DNA from: a bacterium HR36
GTDB lineage: Bacteria; Planctomycetota; Planctomycetia; Gemmatales; HRBIN36
Assembly (NCBI GenBank): GCA_002898995.1
Contig: BEIM01000290.1
Coordinates: forward strand, 1-5,173
Length of the DNA: 5,173 nt
Direction: 5' to 3'
In this document: positions 1 through 5,173 of the stretch, piece after piece
How the letters are laid out: every line of letters begins with the position of its first letter
Position numbering within the stretch: the first letter of the stretch is position 1
Translations under genes and position numbers: made by a program
Notes under the pieces: model-generated
The model's input: only the letters and a program-made list of their open reading frames with translations
Database searches by the model: none
What the model was told of the DNA's origin: nothing

Positions 1-2232
1 AAAGCCCAGCGCCTGCCAGAAAACGCCTCCGCCTTCCAATTCGGGGTCATCCTCCACTGGGCCAATGGCCAGCACACCTTGCTCGAGAAGTCCTTGCAAG
101 TCGCTATTGTCCGGTCGTAGAACGAGTCGGCGAATCCGCTGGTTCGGCTGGGCGTCGCGCATACGCCAGAGCTCTTGTAATCGGCTATGTGCTCCCAGGG
201 TACGCTCCCGAAAACGCTGGATAGCGTTGCACAGCTGGGCGATACTTTGGGCATTGCGATAGTTATAGGCCAGTTCCAGTCGAGTAATGCTCGGACGTTG
301 CAGGTGGGGCAGATGTTGCACCAGTGCCTGCGCCAGGTCCGCACTGACGCGTTGCCAGCGGAAGCAGGACGGGTTGATGGTCTGATGGGCATCGCCGGCC
401 AGGACTATCGGCAGCGGCAAACCGCGGTATTGTCTCACTAGTTCCGCCAGATCGTAACGTGTCCAGCTCAGGCTGGCGAGCAAACTGGCCAGTTCGACAC
501 GCGTCAAGTCCTGCACCTCATCGCAAATCAACATCGCGTAAGTCGGGGCGTCGGCTCGGCGATGTTCCAGCACTTCCCAGGCCAGGTCGAGATCATCCCA
601 GTAAGGCGGGTTCTCATCGTTCTCCCGGCTCGGCACCGTCAGGCGTTTATACCACGACCAAACACTTTTCCAAACTTCACGGTACAACTCAGCCGAGACC
701 TGACGGTCGCCAGCGGGCACTTCTTCCTCGTATTCATCCGGGCTCATCCAGCGGTCTTCGCCGCGCTCGCCGATTTTGTAGCCTTTGATATAGCTGCGCA
801 GGATGAACCAGACGGTTTCGGGGTTGCAATCGCGGCTACGTGCGAACGGGTGCCGCAAGATGTGCGCGGCGTCGCCATGTCCACGCAGTAACTCGCTGAA
901 TCGAGCAAAATCGAGCCAGCCACCGCCTCGGCTGCGATCCGCAAAACGTTCTTGCCGACCTGCCGGCAGTTGGTCGAGCGCGAATTCATGGTAGGTTCGG
1001 AACGCCATCTCCATGTTCCCGCGCTCACCGTATTCCTGGCATAACCGCCCCCGTATGTTGACGATCAGTTCCTTGGCCTTCTTGAGCAATCCTTCACTTT
1101 GCGTCAGGAATAGCGCCTGGACAGAGCTGACAGAAGATTGTGCGAGCCGCTCAGCGGCGTAATAAATCAAGAGCGTGGACTTGCCGCTGCCCGCACGGCC
1201 CTCGATAACCGCTGGCAATTGCCGACCGCTCAGGAGCGACTCCAGCGTGTGCATTTCCTCCGATGACAACGCCAGAAAAACCTCGCGGTTTTTCTGGTCC
1301 CAGAGTTTTTCCCACAGTTGCGGACCCCCGGCTAACAGATAGGACGGAAAGGCACGCTCTGCCAGCTGGCTTAGGGCATCCCAGTAGCGGGTGGAAGAAA
1401 GCTCCCGCTCGGCTCCTTGCGGCGGCACTTGGCCGAACAAGTGCTCGCACGCTTGTTGCCAGGCCGAGTTCACATTCCATAACTGCGTTGCCTGATCCGC
1501 GGCGCTTTCATCCACCAGACCGAGTAACAGCACATGCCGGAATCCATGTTGCGGGTCCTGCAACCGTGCGTAATACACAGTGACTCTCTGGTCGTTGCCA
1601 TAACCACAAGGTCGCGTCAGTAATTGGTTCTGTGGCTCGCCCTGGGTGTTTTCGATGGCCTCAAGAGCCCGATAAACCGCCTCCATTATCCGGCCCCGCT
1701 CAATATCACCTCGCTCCGACCTGGAGGTCAGGCGCTCATAAGCTTGGCTGAAGTTTCCGTGAACGAAAAAGGCATCAGTTCGTTCGCGCGGACGTAGCGG
1801 ACAAAGCACATCCAGAAGCTCATTGGGGGGCGGCGGTGGGGGTTCGAAAACCGGCCCGGACCTATCGAGGTGCTCTCGTGCCAGTTCGCGAATCTTCGGC
1901 TCATGGGCCTGCAATAACCCGGCGTAGCGCTGCTCGAAATACTCTGAGGAACCCGAGCCGTAAGCCTGGTCGGCTCGCGGTAAGAAATCCACGAACACCA
2001 CCACGTCCACCGCTTTGTCATCCACGCGGACGCGCTGGCGTTTCGCCACCAATCGAAACGTGTCATAGCGTTTCTTGAACCAATCCTGCCCCAGAGCCTC
2101 GAAGTATGGCACATACTGGTGGTAGGAAGTCGGGTCAGTCTCCTCGAGCCGCCTCTTCAGATCCTCGATGCTGGGACGATACTGGTAATGCGCCTCGCGA
2201 ACTGCTGGCATCTCATAGACGGCGTAACCCAT
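1..2232 (-). CDS. UvrD/Rep-like superfamily 1 DNA helicase (3' end beyond window)
   Basis: Seen: reading the minus strand from ATG at 2232, 744 codons run to position 1 without a stop. The first upstream in-frame stop is at 2268-2266, and AGGAGG lies 8 bases before the ATG. The C-terminus is off the left edge. Motifs in order: LSSEEM around residues 322-327 (where SF1 proteins carry the Q-type motif), Walker A GRAGSGKST 345-353 with K351, Ia FLTQSE 375-380, Ib RTYHEF 412-417, Walker B DEVQD 571-575, motif III GDAHQ 613-617, and motif IV NYRN from 657. Known: this set defines the UvrD/Rep/PcrA type of ATP-driven 3'-5' DNA translocases. Motifs V and VI should follow beyond the edge. Residues 1-320 match no domain I recognise and include six consecutive prolines (131-136). 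The spacing from motif Ib to II (about 158 residues) leaves room for an inserted 1B-like domain. It is divergent from two GTPase-like genes. Helicase class is secure; the cellular role is unknown, and repair, plasmid or phage-defence functions are all possible. Confidence 0.93.
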   Translation of the reverse strand, partial: MGYAVYEMPAVREAHYQYRPSIEDLKRRLEETDPTSYHQYVPYFEALGQDWFKKRYDTFRLVAKRQRVRVDDKAVDVVVFVDFLPRADQAYGSGSSEYFEQRYAGLLQAHEPKIRELAREHLDRSGPVFEPPPPPPNELLDVLCPLRPRERTDAFFVHGNFSQAYERLTSRSERGDIERGRIMEAVYRALEAIENTQGEPQNQLLTRPCGYGNDQRVTVYYARLQDPQHGFRHVLLLGLVDESAADQATQLWNVNSAWQQACEHLFGQVPPQGAERELSSTRYWDALSQLAERAFPSYLLAGGPQLWEKLWDQKNREVFLALSSEEMHTLESLLSGRQLPAVIEGRAGSGKSTLLIYYAAERLAQSSVSSVQALFLTQSEGLLKKAKELIVNIRGRLCQEYGERGNMEMAFRTYHEFALDQLPAGRQERFADRSRGGGWLDFARFSELLRGHGDAAHILRHPFARSRDCNPETVWFILRSYIKGYKIGERGEDRWMSPDEYEEEVPAGDRQVSAELYREVWKSVWSWYKRLTVPSRENDENPPYWDDLDLAWEVLEHRRADAPTYAMLICDEVQDLTRVELASLLASLSWTRYDLAELVRQYRGLPLPIVLAGDAHQTINPSCFRWQRVSADLAQALVQHLPHLQRPSITRLELAYNYRNAQSIAQLCNAIQRFRERTLGAHSRLQELWRMRDAQPNQRIRRLVLRPDNSDLQGLLEQGVLAIGPVEDDPELEGGGVFWQALGF
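1272..1297. repeat. Perfect 11-bp inverted repeat with 4-base loop inside the helicase gene
   Basis: Arms CCAGAAAAACC (1272-1282) and GGTTTTTCTGG (1287-1297) are perfectly complementary and separated by four bases. In the helicase mRNA the loop reads GCGA, a GNRA tetraloop closed by a C-G pair, so a stable hairpin is expected. It encodes residues around 312-320 (QKNREVFL), at the junction between the unassigned N-terminal part and the helicase core. It resembles a terminator stem, but no U-tract follows in the mRNA sense. The repeat is a direct observation; any function is unknown. Confidence 0.8.
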
Positions 2233-2240
2233 GGTGATGT

Positions 2241-2246
2241 CCTCCT
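2241..2246 (-). promoter_or_regulatory. Ribosome binding site of the helicase gene
   Basis: CCTCCT on the plus strand reads AGGAGG on the minus strand, eight bases before the ATG at 2232. It is a near-perfect anti-16S match at ideal spacing. With the in-frame stop at 2268-2266 and no other ATG between, it fixes the helicase start. Confidence 0.9.
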
Positions 2247-2299
2247 GGCCTGGGCTTCCATGAGGTTAATGCGCAGCTCAACCCGATTTCTTAGCTGCC

Positions 2300-2320
2300 G
2301 CTATAGCCCTTATGCTAGCA
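2300..2320. repeat. Two adjacent 8-bp palindromes overlapping the helicase promoter candidate
   Basis: GCTATAGC (2300-2307) and TGCTAGCA (2313-2320) are each perfect palindromes, with centres 13 bases apart. They cover the predicted -10 and start site of the leftward promoter, where a repressor would bind. They are short and could arise by chance; an operator role is inference only. Confidence 0.25.
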
Positions 2321-2340
2321 GTCGCTGGACAGCCTTGCAA
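2312..2340 (-). promoter_or_regulatory. Candidate extended -10 promoter for the helicase gene
   Basis: Reading leftward, TTGCAA (2340-2335, four of six matches to TTGACA) is followed after 17 bases by TAGCAT (2317-2312, four of six matches to TATAAT). TGC directly precedes TAGCAT, giving the TGn of an extended -10 element. Transcription would begin near 2305, leaving a leader of roughly 70 bases before the ATG at 2232. Spacing is ideal but both hexamers are weak, so chance occurrence is possible. Confidence 0.3.
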
Positions 2341-2570
2341 CCAAAATTTTCCCACCTGCGGTCAGCTCCGAGAGAAGGTGAAACGCATAAATCTGTCACG
2401 TTTGGACATCCTGGGCCGTTAACAAATCTAAATAGACACCAACACGTGCTCGATTGAGAACAGCCATGATTTTCAGGGAATTTCCTTTCCTATTCACAAT
2501 GGAGAACATGAAACTATGCGACGTAGAGCAATTTACCGCGCAGCAAAGGGGAGGTCCAGAAAACGTGTCA

Positions 2571-2577
2571 GGAGGAG
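2571..2577 (+). promoter_or_regulatory. Ribosome binding site that decides the start of the first GTPase gene
   Basis: GGAGGAG is followed after seven bases by ATG at 2585. This is far better than the context of the in-frame upstream ATG at 2516, which has only GGAGAA nine bases before it. Starting at 2516 would add 23 mostly basic residues (9 of them Arg) and place this ribosome binding site inside the gene as tandem AGG arginine codons. Confidence 0.85.
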
Positions 2578-2584
2578 TACCATC

Positions 2585-4678
2585 ATGACCAATGCTAAAC
2601 CAAAATTCCGCCCTTTACAAGAGCTGATCCGCTACTTTGAAGAATTTCGAGACAAACCAGTTTTGCGGTCGCATAACGAATTATTGGATTTGCTGCAGGC
2701 ATTGCGACGGGCAAATCAGGACCGTTTGGTTGACCTAATCATCAGGGCGGTGGCGGTAGCGAAACAACGTTTGCAATTGGCGAAGATAACGATCATTGGC
2801 GTGGTGGGGCAACTTAATGCGGGGAAGTCGAGCGTGGTGGCGTCCTTCCTCAGCCCAAATGGTCGTGAAAGGGTGCCGCGGGGTGTCGCAGACCGCTACG
2901 GCACCCATCGTTTCGTTTATTGGCTGCCGCAACATTGCGCCCAAGACCGCACTTTGCAAGAATTTATCTGTGATCTGCTAACTAAGGCTCACGGAGTTCC
3001 CCCCGAAATGTTAAGCGAAGATCCTAACATTGCCTCGGCACAATATGTGAGCGGCCGCGATCAGCCAACAAAAATTCCCACACCGTTGATAGCCTTCGAC
3101 GCAGGTTTGACGGTGTTTGGTTTTTTAGATTGCCTGGACATTCAGACTGCAGATGCACCAGAACTAAGAAATCGGTGCAAAGGGGCGGTTGGCCACAATA
3201 TACGTTTGAATTTCGTGGCGCAGGCAGCCAGGGTTTGTTCGGCATTCCTGGTCGTTTGGGAACGGGCACAGCTGCGGGACCGCCTTTTGCGTGAACTGTT
3301 AACTCAATTGCAGCACGTGATGGCTGAAGTGCCTGTGTACCTGTTGATCAATAAAGTCCGACCAGAACCGGGTGTGATTCGCAGTATACTGGAGGAAGAT
3401 CGGGATGTTCAAGAACTCAAGAAGCAATTTCGGTTACAGGGCATCTATTTGGCTATGGATTTCGATATTCCTGGCTGGAAGGACTATACACCGCGCGGTC
3501 TCGTGGATACCGTTGCTAACGCTGCCGAACAATTTCCCTTGTTTTTCACTTGTGAGCCGAGCTATTACGACAAACCGCAAGAAATTCCTAGCAAGTATTG
3601 GTTGGTTGACTTATTCCGGCAGCTCAAGCCAGGAGAATTACAGCAGCAATTAGAACAATCTCACGTGCAAGAAATCCTGCAATTAGTACGAGAAGGCGTG
3701 CAGCGTATAGAAGAGTGGATGGATCGTTGCGCAGAAAAAACTAAGGAGGCTTATAAAGGTCTGCTGGAGTTCTGTTGCCGGCAATTCGCAGATGAAAGAA
3801 ACGAACCGAGACAAGTTCCGAATAAACGTTTCTTTTCCGCGCTTAGAAAAGCCATCATTCGTAATGGCCCGTGGTACGTGCGCTGGGTTGGGATACCACT
3901 GGAAAAGGTAAAACAAATTTGGGGCCAACTTAGAAGCTTGCCACCATCTAAATGGTCTGAAGTTTTGCCGAAGGAGGAATACCCGACTTTGCTTGTAAAA
4001 ACAGGGGACGAACTGGTGGGAGAATTGCGCGATATGCGTTGGATTCCGGCCTCCTACCTGGAGGACCTCAAACCCGTTGTGAAAGAAGTAATTGAAAAAT
4101 TTGAAAAATTCCACCGCACACAATTGCAAGTTGACCCACAAAAGCTCGATGAGATGGCCCAGGATTTTTGGAAAGGCCTAAGCGGTTGGGCAATGGTCAA
4201 GATCGCCATAAAAAGTGCTCTTGCTATTTTCGGAGTAGTGATAGGTTTAGCTGGAGCAATCGTGGCAATCATAGATGGGGGAGCGACGCTTTTGAGTGCT
4301 TTTTCGTTCACATCCTGGCTAGCTTCACACATTCCTGGACTAGCAGCGCTCACGGTGGGGGTCATCGGCACGGGCGCAGCGTTCGCCATCTTTTATCAAG
4401 GCTTAGTTGAATACAATACGCTGCCGGCGCTGGCGGCGCTGTTTTACCTGTTCTGCGATGCCTTCGGTTTGCCGCGCGAGTTACCGCCTGGCCAACGGCC
4501 CACGGTATGGTTTGGCCGTGGCAAGAACCGTAAACAATTCACCTTGCCCCCAATGCAGGTTCCTGGCTTGGACAAGAACAAGAAACTTTCTTTACCCGAC
4601 ATTGGGTGCTGGGAATGGACAGAAGAGGGCCGAAAGTGGAGGGAATTTGTCCATGAATTCAACGGCCGCGCATCATGA
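2585..4678 (+). CDS. Large membrane-associated GTPase-like protein (dynamin-like layout), 697 residues
   Basis: Seen (numbering from ATG 2585): a helical N-terminus precedes the G1/Walker A loop GQLNAGKSS at 75-83 with K81 and S82. A switch I candidate is GTHRF with T107. The expected G3 reads DCLD (182-185), with Asp where DxxG has Gly. The expected G4 reads NKVR (256-259), lacking the guanine-specifying Asp of NKxD. Residues about 370-530 are charged and probably mostly helical. Hydrophobic Gly/Ala-rich segments lie at about 545-563 and 586-604, with a weaker one at 613-629, then a basic tail. Known: P-loop GTPases of the TRAFAC class, including bacterial dynamin-like proteins, combine such a G domain with helical bundles and a membrane hairpin. 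Inferred: an inner-membrane-associated GTPase or degenerate nucleotide sensor. The 3' end overlaps the next GTPase gene by 26 bases, implying co-translation. An alternative start at 2516 would give 720 residues. No specific family name can be assigned. Confidence 0.88.
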   Translation: MTNAKPKFRPLQELIRYFEEFRDKPVLRSHNELLDLLQALRRANQDRLVDLIIRAVAVAKQRLQLAKITIIGVVGQLNAGKSSVVASFLSPNGRERVPRGVADRYGTHRFVYWLPQHCAQDRTLQEFICDLLTKAHGVPPEMLSEDPNIASAQYVSGRDQPTKIPTPLIAFDAGLTVFGFLDCLDIQTADAPELRNRCKGAVGHNIRLNFVAQAARVCSAFLVVWERAQLRDRLLRELLTQLQHVMAEVPVYLLINKVRPEPGVIRSILEEDRDVQELKKQFRLQGIYLAMDFDIPGWKDYTPRGLVDTVANAAEQFPLFFTCEPSYYDKPQEIPSKYWLVDLFRQLKPGELQQQLEQSHVQEILQLVREGVQRIEEWMDRCAEKTKEAYKGLLEFCCRQFADERNEPRQVPNKRFFSALRKAIIRNGPWYVRWVGIPLEKVKQIWGQLRSLPPSKWSEVLPKEEYPTLLVKTGDELVGELRDMRWIPASYLEDLKPVVKEVIEKFEKFHRTQLQVDPQKLDEMAQDFWKGLSGWAMVKIAIKSALAIFGVVIGLAGAIVAIIDGGATLLSAFSFTSWLASHIPGLAALTVGVIGTGAAFAIFYQGLVEYNTLPALAALFYLFCDAFGLPRELPPGQRPTVWFGRGKNRKQFTLPPMQVPGLDKNKKLSLPDIGCWEWTEEGRKWREFVHEFNGRAS
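4638..4643 (+). promoter_or_regulatory. Ribosome binding site of the second GTPase gene, inside the first
   Basis: GGAGGG lies within the last codons of the first GTPase gene, nine bases before ATG 4653. It selects this start over the ATG at 4675, which overlaps the upstream stop as ATGA but opens a frame of only 48 codons. Confidence 0.85.
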
Positions 4679-5173
4679 TCCCGCTGCGAGCTTACTCAAT
4701 GAGACGCAAGTTTGGTGCGGTCGTCTCCAGCAAGCCGTGCAGACCCTTTACGGCAATAGTGCTGAGTCGGTGTCAATCTGCGATGCGTTGCGAAGCTTTT
4801 TGGCCTCGTGCCAGCAACTGATCGAGCGCGGGGCCGCCACCACAGTGCCGATTGTCATCCTAGGTCGAACCGGCGAAGGCAAGGGCTGGCTTGCCAGGTG
4901 TTTCTTTCGCGACGAGCAGGATCGAAGGAATATACCCTGCGGCCAGAATTATCAGGACCGTTCCCAGCATTTGCTCTGGCTTGGGCCCCATCCGCCCTCC
5001 GACTCGCTGGAAATATGCGAAAAATTTGTTCGGGTTCCACAGGAAGCCATGCTGGACCTGGGAGTGCCTTACGTGGTCGGCGATGCTCCAGGTTGTTCGG
5101 CCTCTATTGAGGAGATTGAAACAATCAACCGTTTGGCGTCTAATTCTGTAGCGTTGACACTAATCCTGCTCTC
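4653..5173 (+). CDS. Second GTPase-like P-loop protein, N-terminal part (continues beyond window)
   Basis: Seen: from ATG 4653 the frame stays open for 173 codons to the right edge. It starts 26 bases before the stop of the upstream GTPase gene and has its own GGAGGG, so the two are very probably one translationally linked operon. About 65 mostly helical residues precede strand VPIVIL and the G1 loop GRTGEGKG (71-78, K77). The residue after Lys is Gly, not the usual Ser/Thr that coordinates magnesium. A switch I-like stretch carries P95-x-G97 and W109. A canonical G3 follows as GDAPG with D144 and G147. G4, G5 and the C-terminus lie beyond the edge. P-loop class follows from the G1 plus G3 combination; GTP rather than ATP preference is inferred from the DxPG motif and the neighbour. 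The shared pattern around G1 and switch I makes it a diverged paralogue of the upstream protein. Cellular role unknown. Confidence 0.85.
   Translation, partial: MNSTAAHHDPAASLLNETQVWCGRLQQAVQTLYGNSAESVSICDALRSFLASCQQLIERGAATTVPIVILGRTGEGKGWLARCFFRDEQDRRNIPCGQNYQDRSQHLLWLGPHPPSDSLEICEKFVRVPQEAMLDLGVPYVVGDAPGCSASIEEIETINRLASNSVALTLILL

Larger units (their letters stand above)
2233..2584. other. Divergent intergenic region between helicase and GTPase genes
   Basis: This 352-base stretch separates the two divergent start codons and contains no convincing gene. It holds the helicase ribosome binding site, a weak leftward promoter candidate (2312-2340), small palindromes (2300-2307, 2313-2320, 2343-2350), three closely spaced ATG codons (2499, 2508, 2516), and the ribosome binding site of the rightward gene (2571-2577). 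For the rightward direction there are isolated -35-like hexamers (TTAACA at 2419, TTGAGA at 2454), but none has a credible -10 at 16-18 bases, so I assign no rightward promoter. Both operons must normally be driven from here, unless the GTPase genes use an unusual sigma factor or an activator. Confidence 0.7.

Noticed and set aside
1272..1297. The internal hairpin as an intrinsic transcription terminator.
   Set aside because: No T-tract follows the stem on the helicase-sense strand; on the plus strand a run of T lies inside the arm, not after it. Termination in mid-gene would also destroy the helicase.
65..2114. Several open frames of 60-130 codons on both strands across the left part (for example 459-788 plus, 562-891 plus, 1151-1480 minus, 1728-2114 minus).
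   Set aside because: All lie in other frames of the 744-codon helicase frame, which carries ordered SF1 motifs and a strong ribosome binding site. The alternatives have arginine-, serine- and proline-rich low-quality translations and no motifs.
2326..2339. TGGAC...TTGCA as a sigma-54 (-24/-12) promoter for the rightward genes.
   Set aside because: The GG and GC elements are two bases too close for a sigma-54 promoter, so this is probably chance.
2516..2584. Longer start for the first GTPase gene at ATG 2516, adding 23 residues.
   Set aside because: The extension is very Arg-rich and unlike the rest of the protein, its ribosome binding site is weak, and GGAGGAG seven bases before ATG 2585 is much stronger. 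It remains possible.
3743..3749. AAGGAGG inside the first GTPase gene as an internal ribosome binding site.
   Set aside because: No ATG, GTG or TTG follows at usable distance. The bases are simply the Lys-Glu-Ala codons AAG GAG GC.
3683..4389. Minus-strand open frames of 152 and 111 codons (3683-4141 and 4054-4389).
   Set aside because: They are antisense to the well-supported first GTPase gene, overlap each other, and show no recognisable motif.
4675..4821. ATGA overlap start at 4675 giving a 48-codon frame.
   Set aside because: It ends quickly, has no motif, and is out of frame with the G1- and G3-bearing frame starting at 4653, which has its own ribosome binding site.

Overview
The window holds three protein-coding genes arranged around one divergent intergenic region. 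Two of the three run off the window edges, so they are visible only as open frames without a stop. There are no rRNA, tRNA, CRISPR or insertion-sequence signatures. Strong AGGAGG/GGAGG-type ribosome binding sites, overlapping genes and tight packing indicate a bacterium. Composition is moderately GC-rich on the left (about 63% in a sampled 60-base stretch) and lower on the right (about 42% in a sampled stretch). A proteobacterium is plausible, but the sequence does not fix the taxon.

Left part (1-2232, minus strand): one uninterrupted frame of 744 codons, still open at the left edge, encodes a UvrD/Rep-like superfamily 1 DNA helicase. It has about 320 N-terminal residues I cannot assign, then helicase motifs Q-like, I, Ia, Ib, II, III and IV in order. 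Motifs V and VI would lie beyond the left edge. The coding sequence contains a perfect 11-bp inverted repeat that, in the mRNA, folds into a stem capped by a GNRA tetraloop.

Middle (2233-2584): a divergent intergenic region with a good ribosome binding site for the helicase, a weak leftward extended -10 promoter candidate, small palindromes over that candidate, and an excellent ribosome binding site for the rightward gene. No convincing rightward promoter was found.

Right part (2585-5173, plus strand): two overlapping genes for P-loop GTPase-like proteins. The first is a 697-residue protein with an intact G1 loop, non-canonical G3 and G4 motifs, a long helical middle and a C-terminal hydrophobic hairpin, giving a dynamin-like or membrane-associated layout. 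The second begins inside the 3' end of the first (26-base overlap, own ribosome binding site). It has a G1 loop ending in GKG instead of GKS/T and a normal DxPG G3, and it is cut off by the right edge. The two share further sequence around G1 and switch I, so they look like diverged paralogues.

Reading as a unit (inference): a membrane-associated pair of related GTPases, each lacking different canonical residues, divergently transcribed from an SF1 helicase. This resembles accessory conflict or defence-type cassettes, but no known named system is recognised and nothing in the window proves a defence role.
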